Position numbers and translations under genes: made by a program | Assembly (NCBI GenBank): GCA_016209145.1 | Contig: JACQWT010000158.1 | Location: 1 to 37,897, forward strand | DNA: 37,897 bases | Reading direction: 5' to 3' | Source of the DNA: Deltaproteobacteria bacterium | Lineage (GTDB): Bacteria > Myxococcota_A > Polyangia > Polyangiales > Polyangiaceae | Shown: in pieces, positions 23,981-33,900 of the stretch | Position numbering within the stretch: the first letter of the stretch is position 1 | Layout: every line of letters begins with the position of its first letter | Notes under the pieces: generated by a model | Databases searched by the model: none | The model's input: the letters and a program-made list of their open reading frames with translations, nothing else | What the model was told of the DNA's origin: nothing

Positions 23981-25435
23981 ATGCCGCGACCGCGCCAGGC
24001 CTGCGCCACCGCCGCCATGCTCCTGCTGCTCGGCGCCGCGGTGCGCTGCGCGGACGTGTGGCCGGCGAGCGTGCCCGCAGGGGCGGCGGGCCCGGCCACG
24101 GCCGCGGCGGAGCCCACCCGTGGCGCCGTGCGGGCCTTGCCGGTGCAGCCGGCGCCGGTCGCGTCCGCTTGCACGGGCGGCCCCGGCGCCCCGCCCGCCG
24201 ATCCCGCGCCGGCCGATGAAGATCTCCAGGTCGCCCCGGACTCGCTACGGGCTCTCTTGGCGCGCCATCGCAACCGGCGTCCGGACTTGGCCGAGCTCGT
24301 CGAGATCGGCACGACGCGGCAGGGCAGGCCCCTGTTGGCCCTGGCGCTCGGCCGCGGGTGCCGGCGCGACCGGGCCGGCGCCGCCATCCTGCTCGACGGC
24401 TCGCACCACGGCGACGAGCCGCTTGCCACGGCCATCGTGCTCGACGCCGCCCGCTACCTGCTGGAGCGGCAGGGGCGCGATGCCCGGGTCGATCGCTGGC
24501 TGCAGGAGCTGACCTTCTGGCTGGTGCCGCTCGTCAATCCCGATGGCTGGCAGGCGCGCCTGCGCTTCGGCCGCGGGGGCCGCAAGAACGGTCGCGACCA
24601 CGACGGCGACGGCCGGCTGTGGCTCTCCGAGGGGGTAGATCTGAACCGCAACTACCCCTTCCGCTGGGGCGCGCTCGGGCAGGCCGGATCGAGCTCGCGG
24701 CCGGCTCACCGCTCCTACCGCGGCCCGGCGCCGGCCTCCGAGCCGGAGACGCGGGCGCTGATGCGCCTGGCCGAAGCCGAGCACTTCGTGGGCGCCATCA
24801 CCTACCACGTCGGCGCAGTGGCCCTGCTCGTGCCCTACACGATCGACTTTGCCAGGAGCCCCGAGCCGAACGAGGCATGGAGCGTGGCCTCCTGGATTGC
24901 GGCGCGCATGCCCCGGCACCCCGACGCGGCGCCGGGGATCGGCTTCCCGGTCAGGCGCAAGCTGTACGCGGTCGACGGCACGAGCCAGGACTGGCTGCGG
25001 TTCGCCCATGGTACGGCCGCCTTCCTCATCGAGGCGGGCCTGCGTCCGGCCGGCAACCCGGCGGCCCGCGCGCGCCGCATCGTGCGCTCCGTGCGCCCGT
25101 CGTGGATGCTGTTGGCCGAGCGCTTCCTCTCCGGCCCGTCGATCGATGGCTATGTGAGCGACGCCGCCGGCCGCCCCGTGTCGGCCGAGGTCGAGATCCT
25201 GGAGACAGAGCTTCGCGAGGGCGAGCTCTGGCGCTCCCGCTGCCGCGACGGCTACTACGCGCGCTACCTGCCCGGGCCGGGCCGCTACACGCTGCGCGTG
25301 AGCGCGCCGGGGCTCGCGCCCGTCGAGCGGCCGGTCGCCGTCGGCACCGAGCGGGCTCGCCTCGACATCGCCCTCGGCGTCGTCGTCGCGCCTGCCCTCG
25401 CCTGCCTGGACGGCGTCGAGCCGAGTGCCGGCTGA
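23981..25435 (+). CDS. M14-family zinc carboxypeptidase
   Basis: A 484-residue exported metallocarboxypeptidase. After an N-terminal hydrophobic segment and a 50-residue Ala/Pro-rich linker, the M14 domain spans about 85-370. The zinc ligands are H143-x-x-E146 in SHHGDEPLA and H276 in ITYHVGAV. Substrate-binding N-R-N is at 222-224 in DLNRNYPFRWG, and the catalytic Glu is E351 in AAFLIEAG, so all key residues are present. A C-terminal domain (about 385-465; IDGYVSDAAGRPVSAEVEI then Y-T-L-R-V-S-A-P-G) is the transthyretin-like carboxypeptidase-regulatory fold. The enzyme should trim C-terminal residues from peptides outside the cytoplasm. The start is only moderately supported: no clear ribosome site precedes it. 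It may be the first gene of the run to 29987, with a 74-bp gap before the next gene. Confidence 0.88.
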   Translation: MPRPRQACATAAMLLLLGAAVRCADVWPASVPAGAAGPATAAAEPTRGAVRALPVQPAPVASACTGGPGAPPADPAPADEDLQVAPDSLRALLARHRNRRPDLAELVEIGTTRQGRPLLALALGRGCRRDRAGAAILLDGSHHGDEPLATAIVLDAARYLLERQGRDARVDRWLQELTFWLVPLVNPDGWQARLRFGRGGRKNGRDHDGDGRLWLSEGVDLNRNYPFRWGALGQAGSSSRPAHRSYRGPAPASEPETRALMRLAEAEHFVGAITYHVGAVALLVPYTIDFARSPEPNEAWSVASWIAARMPRHPDAAPGIGFPVRRKLYAVDGTSQDWLRFAHGTAAFLIEAGLRPAGNPAARARRIVRSVRPSWMLLAERFLSGPSIDGYVSDAAGRPVSAEVEILETELREGELWRSRCRDGYYARYLPGPGRYTLRVSAPGLAPVERPVAVGTERARLDIALGVVVAPALACLDGVEPSAG

Positions 25436-25509
25436 GTGGCCAGCGACAACCCGGATTAAAGTACCCGCCGGCCAGATAGGCGTGCCAGAATCGGCGCGGA
25501 GATCGACCG

Positions 25510-26910
25510 ATGAGAGTGCACATCCGAGCTCTGGCGCTCGCTTGCGCGGCACTTCTGGCGCCGGCCCCGGCCGCGGCAGCCGGAGCGGCCGCCCCCGAGC
25601 CGAGGGGCGACGAGGCTGCGGGCAACGCCGGGAGCCCCGAGGACGAGGACGAAGCGGCTGAGGCGAGCACCGGCGCGCCGGGGCAGGAGCGCGCCGAGGA
25701 CGACGAAGCCGGCGAGGAGCCGGCAAGCTGGGACGTCCCGTGGCTGGGCGGCATTCGCTTCGTGCCACAGGCGCAGTACCGGATCCGCTACCGGCACGAG
25801 GAGGGGCACGACTTCACCGAGGGACGGGTGAGCGACACCCTGCGCCACCGGGCGCGGGTGGGCCTTTCGGCGATGTGGGCGGACCGCGTCGGCGCTCTCT
25901 TCCAGATCCAGGACGTGCGCACCTTCGGCGAGGAGTCGAGCCCGCTGGGCGACTACAGCGCCGGCGGCCTCGACGTGCACCAGGCCTACGCCTCCCTCCT
26001 GCCTCTCGCCGAGGTCGAGCTGCGCCTGGGCCGCCAAGAGATCGCCTTCGAGAACGAGCGCCTGCTCGGCGCGGCCGACTGGAACGAGCCGGGCCGGAGC
26101 TTCGACGCCCTGCGGGCCCGCTACGAGGCGCGCGGCCTGTGGGTGGACGCCTTCTACGCCAAGCTGCGCGAGGGCGCGGCCGGGCTCGGGCTGGCGCCCG
26201 GCTCCTCCGTCGCCGGGGACCAGCACTTGATGGGCGCGCTCGTGCACTACGAGATCATGGCCGAGCTCAGCTCGGGCATCATGGCCCTGGGCGAGCGCGA
26301 CCAGGTCACGGGCAAGCGGCTCTACTCGGTCGGTGCCGTTCTCGCCGGCGACGTCGGGAAGAAGCTGTTCCACTACTCGGCCGAGGGCTACTACCAGTTC
26401 GGCAAGGCATATGGCGACATCAGCCACTCCGCGTTTCTCGCCGCCGCCACGGCGCGCGTCACGCTTCCGCTTGCCGCCGATCCCTATCTCGAGGCCCACG
26501 CCGATATGTTGTCGGGCGACGCCGATCCCGGCGACCGGCTCGACCGGACCTTCGAGGTGAGCCTGGCCACGAACCACAAGTTCTTCGGCGAGATGGACTT
26601 CTTCACGGACATGGAGCGGGACACGGGCGAGCGCGGGCTGCGGGACGTGGGCGGCGCGCTCGGCGCTTCTCCGGTCGATGGCCTGGACCTGCGCGCGGCC
26701 TACCACTTCTTCCAGGCCATGGCTTCTCGGCCGGATGAGCTCACGGACTTCGGCCACGAGCTCGACATCAAGGCCGCGTACCGCTTCTGGGAGCACGCCT
26801 CCGTCGCTGCCCTCTACGGCGTCTTCTTCCCGGGCGACATCAAGAAGGCCGGCGTGCCCGACGTCCGGCCCGAGCACTTCGTCTACGCTACCCTCGACGT
26901 CGTGTTCTAG
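25510..26910 (+). CDS. Alginate-export-type outer-membrane barrel
   Basis: A 466-residue predicted outer-membrane protein. It has a signal peptide (cleavage near AAAA-G, about residue 24), then a 45-residue stretch rich in Glu, Asp and Ala, probably disordered. From residue 77 the sequence has amphipathic strands typical of the alginate-export (AlgE-like) domain: F-V-P-Q-A-Q-Y-R-I-R-Y-R, L-R-H-R-A-R-V-G-L-S-A, D-V-H-Q-A-Y-A-S-L, L-R-L-G-R-Q-E-I-A-F-E-N-E-R-L-L-G. The last residues end in Phe, as in barrels handled by the Bam machinery. Members are found in many Proteobacteria that make no alginate, so it is better read as a porin of unknown cargo. It is followed at 36 bp by a lipoprotein gene. 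Confidence 0.78.
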   Translation: MRVHIRALALACAALLAPAPAAAAGAAAPEPRGDEAAGNAGSPEDEDEAAEASTGAPGQERAEDDEAGEEPASWDVPWLGGIRFVPQAQYRIRYRHEEGHDFTEGRVSDTLRHRARVGLSAMWADRVGALFQIQDVRTFGEESSPLGDYSAGGLDVHQAYASLLPLAEVELRLGRQEIAFENERLLGAADWNEPGRSFDALRARYEARGLWVDAFYAKLREGAAGLGLAPGSSVAGDQHLMGALVHYEIMAELSSGIMALGERDQVTGKRLYSVGAVLAGDVGKKLFHYSAEGYYQFGKAYGDISHSAFLAAATARVTLPLAADPYLEAHADMLSGDADPGDRLDRTFEVSLATNHKFFGEMDFFTDMERDTGERGLRDVGGALGASPVDGLDLRAAYHFFQAMASRPDELTDFGHELDIKAAYRFWEHASVAALYGVFFPGDIKKAGVPDVRPEHFVYATLDVVF

Positions 26911-26946
26911 GCCCCGGAGGGTGCGCGCCTTGCGCCAGGAGTCAGC

Positions 26947-27468
26947 ATGAAACCGACCGTTGCCGCGGCCCTCGCCCTGCTTGCGCTCTGCGCCGGGTGC
27001 GCGAAGGAGGACGGGGACCGGGGCGGAGCCGCGGCCGGCCCCACGGCGAGCGCTCTCGTGTCGGCGCCGGCGCCGGCCGGCGCACAGGACGAGGCGCTCC
27101 GCAGCGTGGCCAAGGACGCCCTCGCGGCGCTCAAGTGCAAGGACGTCGAGGCCATCGCCCGGCTCGTGCCGGCCGACAAGCAGCAGGAGGCGCGGCAGGC
27201 TTTTGCCTCCGGCGGCGCCGCGGCGCGGAGCTTCTACGACGAGACGGGCTGGCGGTGGAAGTCGCTTGCGGCCTGGGACGGGAAGGTCGGCGAAGCACGC
27301 GTGGCTCGGGGCGGCGAGCGGGCCAAGGCGCGCGTCAAGTACGGCGCGATCGACGGCCGGGAGGCGGCAGTGGTCCAGCTCGCCGAGCAGGGGGGGCGCT
27401 GGTACTTCGACGATCTCAAGAGCCCGTCGCTGGAGAGCTACGCCACCTGGGGCGAGCTCGTGAGGTAG
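26947..27468 (+). CDS. Small lipoprotein of unknown function
   Basis: A 173-residue protein with a signal ending in the lipobox CAGC (Cys 18). Residues about 20-45 are a Gly/Ala/Pro spacer. The remaining 125 residues look like one small folded domain of the SnoaL/NTF2-like style (helices first, then strands V-K-Y-G-A-I-D-G-R-E-A-A-V-V-Q-L and a conserved W-Y-F-D-D-L at the end), a fold seen in many lipoproteins that bind small ligands; this is a judgement from pattern, not a match. GGAG about 8 bases before the ATG supports the start. It sits between two barrel genes and ends 9 bp before the next start, so it is probably in their operon. Confidence 0.72.
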   Translation: MKPTVAAALALLALCAGCAKEDGDRGGAAAGPTASALVSAPAPAGAQDEALRSVAKDALAALKCKDVEAIARLVPADKQQEARQAFASGGAAARSFYDETGWRWKSLAAWDGKVGEARVARGGERAKARVKYGAIDGREAAVVQLAEQGGRWYFDDLKSPSLESYATWGELVR

Positions 27469-27477
27469 GCTCCGGCC

Positions 27478-29031
27478 ATGCGGTGGTGGCGAACCGCGGC
27501 GCGCACCGTGGCCCCGGCGGGCGCGGGCCTGGCGTTGCTTCTCTCCGGCGGCGTAGCCCGCGGCGCCGGTGTCCCGACCATCTACGACAACTACCAGAAC
27601 TTTCCCATCGGCAGCCGGGCGGCGGGCATGGGCGGGGCGTACACCGCCCTTTCGTGCGACGAGGCGGCGCTGCAGTACAACCCGGCGGCGCTCGCTTGCG
27701 CCGAGCAGTCGCGGCTCGAGCTCGCCGCCAACGCCTACATCATCCAGGCGCTGTACATCCCGGACGCGCTTGGTCCGGGCGAGGATGCCGACGCGCTCAC
27801 CTACCATTCGGTGCCGTCCATCGTGGGCGGGGTTCGGCTGTTCCTGGACGGCGATCCCCAGACCCACGACGGCCGGCTGGCGTTTGGCCTATCGGTGGCT
27901 GTGCCGCACTCGCTGGCCTTGAAGGGCGACCCCGCCAACCCCGACAAGCCCAACTACTTCTCCTTCTCGGTGCGCGATGACATCACGACCGCGGACGTCG
28001 GCCTGGGCTACAAGATTGGCCGCTACGTCGCCCTCGGCCTGTCGCTTGGCGCGGTGGTGCGCACGGCCGAGGGGCGCACGAGCTTCTTGCTCGCCACGGA
28101 CCAGGCGATCTCGTGGCCTGACCTGCACTGCGGCAACGGGCAGGACGGGGCGCCGTGCTGGCCCTACCTCAGCGCCTTGAACGAGTGGGAGGAGCTCGCC
28201 GTGGGCGCGCGGGCGAAGCTCGGGCTGCGGGTGACGCCTACGCCCGAGCTGTCCTTCGGGCTGGCGGTCACGAGCCCCACCCTGGACGTCTACGGGACGG
28301 CGGAGGCCGCCTCGAACACCAGCATCGCCACCGTCTGGGCCTACCCGGAGGGCTCGCAGCAGTTCTGGCCCGTCTTCTTCTCGGTTCCGCGCCGGCTCTC
28401 CGGCGCGAGCAACGTGGGCTTCCCGCTGCGCGTGGCCCTGGGCGGCGCGTACTCGACTGCGTCCTTCACGGTCTCGCTCGATCTGTCGGCGAACTACTAC
28501 GTGCAGCCGGTCTACGTCGCGTACGACCTGGAGGAGCAGCAGATCCAGGGTATCCCACCCCTGACCAAGCAGGATCTTCGCGCCTCCGAGCTCGTGCTGA
28601 CCCGTGACTTCCAGCCCAACGCCAATCTCGGCGTGGAGTTCGCGGTGGCCGAGATGGTCGCCATCGACGTGGGCGCGTTCACGGACATCTCGGCAGTCTC
28701 CGAGCTCGACGTACAGGAGCAGGACCAGGACCGGATCCACATGTTCGGCGGCAGCGTGGCCTTGGGCCTGCTGGGCAAGCAGACGCGCGGCTGGTTCGGC
28801 GCCAGCTTCGAGATCGGCATGGCGGACGTCAAGGTCGCCACCGGCGACTACAACTTCGAGACGTTCCTGGAGCAGGGTCTCGGGATCCCGTTCGATGGCT
28901 GGGCGACGGCCACGCGCTGGACGCTGGCCGGCGTCATCGGATCGAACTACTCGTTCCTGCCGGAGCCCAAGGCCGAGCCGCCGGCCGACAAGCCGCCGGC
29001 CAAGCCCGCGCCGGCCGGAGCGCAGAAGTAA
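27478..29031 (+). CDS. FadL/OmpP1-type outer-membrane transporter
   Basis: A 517-residue predicted barrel of the FadL family, which brings hydrophobic compounds across the outer membrane. The signal peptide (to about 29) is followed by the family's N-terminal motif: G-S-R-A-A-G-M-G-G-A-Y-T-A-L, then D-E-A-A-L-Q-Y-N-P-A-A-L, which plugs the pore. Strand-like repeats continue to about 490. The C-terminus is unusual: a roughly 20-residue Pro/Ala/Lys tail follows the last strand, which ends near SNYSFLP, so the usual final Phe is not terminal. The substrate is unknown. It is the third gene of a run with 36-, 9- and 11-bp gaps (barrel, lipoprotein, this gene, OB-fold membrane protein), suggesting one transport or envelope unit. 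Confidence 0.8.
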   Translation: MRWWRTAARTVAPAGAGLALLLSGGVARGAGVPTIYDNYQNFPIGSRAAGMGGAYTALSCDEAALQYNPAALACAEQSRLELAANAYIIQALYIPDALGPGEDADALTYHSVPSIVGGVRLFLDGDPQTHDGRLAFGLSVAVPHSLALKGDPANPDKPNYFSFSVRDDITTADVGLGYKIGRYVALGLSLGAVVRTAEGRTSFLLATDQAISWPDLHCGNGQDGAPCWPYLSALNEWEELAVGARAKLGLRVTPTPELSFGLAVTSPTLDVYGTAEAASNTSIATVWAYPEGSQQFWPVFFSVPRRLSGASNVGFPLRVALGGAYSTASFTVSLDLSANYYVQPVYVAYDLEEQQIQGIPPLTKQDLRASELVLTRDFQPNANLGVEFAVAEMVAIDVGAFTDISAVSELDVQEQDQDRIHMFGGSVALGLLGKQTRGWFGASFEIGMADVKVATGDYNFETFLEQGLGIPFDGWATATRWTLAGVIGSNYSFLPEPKAEPPADKPPAKPAPAGAQK

Positions 29032-29042
29032 GGGGAGGAGCC

Positions 29043-29987
29043 ATGGCTGAGATCGCGACCCTCGTGGCGAGCTACCCGCTGGTCGTGCTGAGCGTGCCGT
29101 TCGCGCTGGTGCTGCTCTACTGGCTGTTCGTGGTGCTGGGCGCGCTCGACATCGATCTGTTCCACAGCGCGGACGCGGCAGCCGCAGGGGCCAAGGGAGC
29201 GCTCGAAGGCGCCGCCAAGGGAGTGCTCGAGGGCGCGGGCAAGGGCGTTTTCGAGGGCGCGGCCAAAGGCGTGCTCGAGGGCGCGGGCAAGGGCGTGTTC
29301 GAAGGCGCCGCCAAAGGCGTGATGGAGGGCGCGGGCAAGGCGGTGCTCGAAGGGGCGGGCAAGGGCGTGCTCGAGGGTGCCGCCAAGGGCGCCCTGGCAA
29401 CCAGCGGAGAGGCGGCCGTCGCGGCCGGAGCGAGCGGGTCAGGGGAGGCGGCGATCGGGGCTCTGGCCGCGCTCCGGGCGGTGCCGGCCACGGTTTCGCT
29501 CAGCGTGTGGGTCGCACTGTCCTGGCTGGTGTGCGCCGTCGGGGCGCGGCTGCTCGCACCGCTGGCGCGCGGCGGCCCGGCGTGGTGGCTGCTCGGTGCC
29601 GGGATCCTCGTAGGCTCGCTCCTTGTGGCGGCGGCGCCCACGACCTGGGTGATCCGGCCCCTGGCCCGGCTCTTCCTCACGCGGCAGGGCAAGCGGCACC
29701 GCGATCTGGTCGGCCAAACGTGCGTGGTGAGCACCGGCTCGGTCAGCGACCGCTTCGGCCAGGCGACGCTGGAGGACGGCAGCCTGAGCCTGCTCTTGCA
29801 GGTGCGCCACGAGGCCCACAGCCCGCTGCGCAAGGGCGATCGCGCGCTCATCGTGACTTGGGATCCCGAGCGCCAGGCGTTCACGGTCGAGCCGCTCGAA
29901 GCGCTGCTCGGGCGCGCGGCCGAAGCCAGCGAGGCAGAGGACGAGGAGGATGAGGCCGGGGACGGGGAGAAGCGGGTGCGGAGGTAG
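29043..29987 (+). CDS. YqiJ-like OB-fold membrane protein with octapeptide repeats
   Basis: A 314-residue inner-membrane protein. The first helix (about 12-33) ends in LLYWLFVVLGALDIDLF, a close match to the start of the YqiJ/DUF1449 family, whose members usually partner flotillins. A second pair of membrane helices (about 150-200) and an OB-like domain (about 220-285: R-H-R-D-L-V-G-Q-T-C-V-V, then G-D-R-A-L-I-V) follow, then a highly acidic tail. Between the first helix and the second pair lies an insert: nine near-perfect octapeptides, A-(A/G)-K-G-V-(L/F)-E-G, at residues 49-120, which would form an amphipathic helix or coil. No flotillin gene is adjacent. Gene order and the 11-bp gap tie it to the FadL-type gene. 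The start follows GGGGAGG. Confidence 0.75.
   Translation: MAEIATLVASYPLVVLSVPFALVLLYWLFVVLGALDIDLFHSADAAAAGAKGALEGAAKGVLEGAGKGVFEGAAKGVLEGAGKGVFEGAAKGVMEGAGKAVLEGAGKGVLEGAAKGALATSGEAAVAAGASGSGEAAIGALAALRAVPATVSLSVWVALSWLVCAVGARLLAPLARGGPAWWLLGAGILVGSLLVAAAPTTWVIRPLARLFLTRQGKRHRDLVGQTCVVSTGSVSDRFGQATLEDGSLSLLLQVRHEAHSPLRKGDRALIVTWDPERQAFTVEPLEALLGRAAEASEAEDEEDEAGDGEKRVRR
29187..29402 (+). repeat. Nine tandem 24-bp coding repeats
   Basis: Within the OB-fold gene, nine units of 24 bp encode octapeptides such as AAKGVLEG, AGKGVFEG and AAKGVMEG. The pattern alternates A-A-K and A-G-K for units 2-6, which suggests that the array grew by duplication of a 48-bp double unit. Synonymous differences between units show it is not a very recent expansion. 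Confidence 0.9.
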
Positions 29988-30268
29988 ATCACCGCGCGCG
30001 ATCCTGAAACGATCGATCCAACATATGGAAAACGGCCCCTTGACGGGCGGCAGTCAGCCAGGTTGAGCGGCCCATTTCGGGGCGCCGCGAGCCGTGCGGT
30101 CAGGCGCCACGGCCGGCAGGCAAGAACCATGTCGTGGTTCCGTTGCGGGCCCGCGATGGCGGCGCGACAAGTCGCCAGCGGTGGTGTACATTGCCGGCTC
30201 GATGGGGTGGGTAGATGAACAAGCAACGGCGGCCATCCGCCCTAGGACGTCACCAAGGAGAGAGAGTG

Positions 30269-30589
30269 ATGAACCGTTCCACAAGGCTGACCACGATCCT
30301 CGGAGTGATCGCAGGGGGCCTCTGCGTGCACTTCGCGTTGGTGGCATGCGAGGCGGCCCTCAAGAGCCGCGGCGGCGGCAGCACACTACCTGACGCAAGT
30401 GCGGCAGAGCCTCCGTGTGCACAGTGGGAGGTTCGGATGGATCTGATGTCATCAGTAGTGGCGGGTTCATCCATCTTGGTTCCCACCGGCTGGGAGCCCT
30501 TCGGTGCCAGTGGGCTCACGGAGGGCGGCTATACCGAGCTTCCCGTCTTCTCCAGACGTTGTGTCCCCGCGGGGCCCGACGGTGGCTAG
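30269..30589 (+). CDS. Short lipoprotein, possibly truncated
   Basis: A 106-residue predicted lipoprotein of unknown function. The signal ends in ALVAC (Cys 27). A Gly/Ser-rich stretch follows, then C-A-Q-W-E-V and a possible strand region, ending CVPAGPDGG. The start at 30269 is set by AAGGAGAGA six bases upstream; the frame is open 18 codons further but has no site there. It may be only the N-terminal part of a longer protein, because nothing recognisable follows and the region to 30935 is degraded. The 281-bp gap before it (29988-30268) shows only a short hairpin AACCA/TGGTT near 30127-30142 and no gene. Confidence 0.6.
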   Translation: MNRSTRLTTILGVIAGGLCVHFALVACEAALKSRGGGSTLPDASAAEPPCAQWEVRMDLMSSVVAGSSILVPTGWEPFGASGLTEGGYTELPVFSRRCVPAGPDGG

Positions 30590-30821
30590 GTGTGTTGATC
30601 CCGGACGTCTTGTCGCCCAGTTCCGCAGGCGCTCGGTCGGTGGCGGGCACGGGAAACGCTCGGCGAAGTTCAGTGTAGCGCCGGTCGCGGCGGTCGCACA
30701 GTGGGCTGTTGCTCGTGCTCCAGGTCGAGGAGAACGGGAACTCACCGCGCCCCCGGACTTCGCGGTTCGTGCCGCCTCGGCGACCGTTGTCGGTTCCTCA
30801 ACCGCATGATATTTTGGAGCA

Positions 30822-30935
30822 GTGATTCAAAGGCACATCAAGCTGCCTCCAGCGGGTACCGAGACCTTCTTCCTCTGGGGACCGCGTCAGACCGGCAAGA
30901 CCACGCTGCTCGGCCAGACCTACCCCGGGGCGTGA
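30822..30935 (+). pseudogene. N-terminal stub of an AAA-type ATPase
   Basis: A 37-codon frame (GTG 30822 to TGA 30935) reads V-I-Q-R-H-I-K-L-P-P, then FFLWGPRQTGKTTLL, a clear Walker A motif (GPRQTGKTT). This matches the N-terminus of the ATP-binding proteins that carry DUF4143. All of the rest (Walker B and the C-terminal domain) is missing: the frame ends where the 3' end of the opposite-strand protease gene starts (30936). It is therefore a remnant. The preceding 230 bp (30590-30821) contain no gene I can support. Confidence 0.65.
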
Positions 30936-33900
30936 CTAAGGCTCCGTGGCCAGCCAGCACACCCGTCCCTGCGCGGCAATGGCCTGGTCCAGCACGGCCA
31001 CCGTGCTCGACGCCACGGTGAGCAGCCGCAGCTCGCCCTGGACCGGGCTCAGGTTCTGGAACCAGTACAGCGCCCGCTCGCCCGACGGCGACAGCGCCGG
31101 GATGTCCGGGCTGCCGCCGGAGAGGGACGTGAGCTGCTCGGCCTGGGAGCCCCCGGCGAAGACGCGGTAGAGCTCGCCCAGGGCCTTGGGGTCGAGGGGA
31201 TCCGCGCCCAGGCTCTCCAGGGTGGCCTTGAACTCGAGGAGCTGCGCCTCGTCCGAGGAGAAGATCACGTCGCCGCTCGGGGTGAACGCCCCGCCGAAGA
31301 TGCGCACCCGCTGCTTGCCCACGCCGATGCCTCCCGGGAAGGTCACGCCGATCACCTTGTCGTACAGGGCGCTCGTGGCCCCGCTCTTGAGGCTCATGAC
31401 GAGGTCGTGCGGGGGGCCGGGCTGGGCGCCGCCGGGGCTCATGTTGCCCATGCCTTGCGAGGATGGGTCTCCCACCAGCAGCGAACCGCCGTCGGGGGAG
31501 AGCGAGAGAGAGGCCGGATCCGCCTGGAACGCCGCGAGCGTGAAGCTCTGGGGCTCGCCGTCGCCCGTGGGTGCAACCACGACCTTGGTGCCGGAGCCGG
31601 CCTTCTCGATCCACACGAGCCGGGAGCCGTCGTCCGACAGCAAGGGCGAGCCGGCGGCGGCGGGGGGGATCGCGAAGCTGAGGCTCGTCCCGTTCGCCCG
31701 GTAGATCCGGAGCTGGTCGTCCACGCGGTAGCCCACGTGCTTGCCGGTCGGCGAGCAGCTCCACCCGCCGAAGACCTGCTTCGGCTCGATGCCCTGGAGC
31801 AGATCGAGGGGCGGGCTCAGGCCCGCCGGATCGGCCAGCCACAGCCTGGGCTCCGCGCCCTCGAGGTCGGCGTAGACGATGCTCTCGCCCGCCGGCTTGG
31901 GCTTGGGGCCGAAGACGGCCACCCGGTCCTCGCCCGCTTGCGCATCCACGATCGAGGCGGTGAACTTGTCGTCGTCGAGCTGGGGGCTGGCCGTGCCGGG
32001 CGTGACCTCGGCAGCCGCGGGCTTGCCGCCGGCCGGCAGGTAGTAGGCTCGGGCGCGCAGCGTCCGCTTGGTGCCCACCGGCCCAAGGAGCAGGGCCGTG
32101 ACGACCACGCTGTGGGACGGAGCCGAGCGCTTCATGCGCCGGACGCGAGGTCCCGGCTCGCCCGGCCCGGGCTCGGCCTCCCCCGAGCGCCAGACGTGCA
32201 CTTCGATCTCGTCCACCTTCTTCATGGCTTCGTCGGCGAACATGCGCTCCACGCGCACCTCGACGTCGGCGGAGACGAGCAGCGCCTGGAGCCCGTCGAG
32301 GCTTGGCTCGTTCCAGCCCTCGAGATCGGGTTGGCGCTTTGCCGACGCGTTCGACTTGCCCCAGGCCGCCACCAGTACGCCCAGATCGGTCGTCGGCTTT
32401 CCCTTGAAGAGCATGGTCCAGTCGCGGTGCAGCACGCCGTCGCCGTTGAAGTCGAAGCGGCTCCAGACGTTCTCGCCGCGCATGGCCTTCGTCCCCGGCG
32501 GCACGTACTGGGCCGGAGGCGAGGGCGACAGCTTGCCGTCGCCGTTCAGGTCCATCTTCGCCGGCATGCCGGTCGGCTCGCCCTCGGCGCTCTTGTCGAG
32601 CCCGTCGAGCCCTGCGCCGTCGTGGTACGCCAGCAGGTAGGCGTCGCGGAAGCGGCGGAAGTCGCGCATGTCGACCACGCCGTCGCCGCGTTCGTCGGTC
32701 GTGACCGTGCCGAGAGCCGCGCCGTCGTCGCCGCGCGCCACGCGGCGGCAGCCGTCGGCCGTGCCGTCGTCCGTGTCGACCAGCGCAACCTGCAGCGGCA
32801 TGCTCTTGGGATCGTCGAGCGCCATGGCCGCGCCGAAGGCGTCCAGCACGGGCACGTTGCCGAAGAGCGGCCCCAGCCCGGCAAAGGGCAGTCCGCTTGC
32901 CAGGATTGCGTCGCGATAGGCCGAGTAGCTCCGGCCGGGCGCCAGCATCTGGAGGAGCGCCGCCGTGCCCGCGACAATGGGCGTGGCGAGCGAAGTCCCG
33001 TGCGCGGCGCCGGTCGTCGCCTGGCCGTCCTGCAGCGTGACGGCGCCGATCCCCACTCCGCCGGCGAACACCGATGGCGGGCGATTCGAGTGGGCGGCGA
33101 TGCCGAGCGAGCCCGTGCGGGTGGCCGAGCCGACCACGATGCCGTTGGGGATGAAGCCGTGCACGGCGGCGTAGGCCATCGGGCTCGTGGCCGCCGGGCT
33201 CAGGCCCCCGGGGAAGCCCGGGTAGATCTTGCCCTCCAGGGCCACGTCCTTGCCGCCGCCGTCGTTGCCGGCGCTGACTACGACGACCAGGCCGGGGAGC
33301 TGCTTCAGCCAGCGCAGGACGAGCTTGGCGAAGACGGCCGCCTGGCCGGCGATCTCCAGCCGGATGTCGTCCCTGATCCCGTCCATGCCGGCGGGATCCC
33401 GGGGATCGCCCTTGCCCGCGTACCAGTTGTAGCCGCTCGACCAGCTCACCACCTGCACGCCTGGGCCCGCATACTGCTTGAGCGCCCCGCCGAGCACGTC
33501 GAAGGCATCGCTGAAGACGCCGGTGAGCGGGCCCGGCCACGCCGCGAACGTGGCCCCGACCATGTGGACCGGCGCGGGCAGCAGCCCGTCGATGGCCTTC
33601 CCGTTGCCCCACTTGGCTCCAATCACGCTGCCGACGAGCGTGCCGTGGTCGATCGGCGCATCGGCGGCGAGCGGGTACCGGTCGATCGGCACCTCCTCGG
33701 TCGCCGGGAAGCCCTGGTCCACGACCCACACCGTTCCCTCGGTCTTGCCGGCTCTCGCCAGGTAGTCGCGCAGGTTCCAGGCCGCCGGCACGCGCGCCAG
33801 CTCGATCGCCCAGGCCGGCGAGCCCGACAGCATCGGCCCCGCCGGACCCTTGGGGGAATCGAAGAAGATGCCGGAGTAGCGCCATGGCTCCGAGGTGCCG

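Noticed and set aside
25456-27867. 803-codon minus-strand frame over the porin genes
   Set aside because: It is antisense to three genes with signal peptides and good starts; no domain in its translation.
29187-29402. Possible CRISPR or VNTR of non-coding type
   Set aside because: The units are 24 bp in frame, with no spacers, and encode a regular octapeptide; it is a coding tandem repeat.
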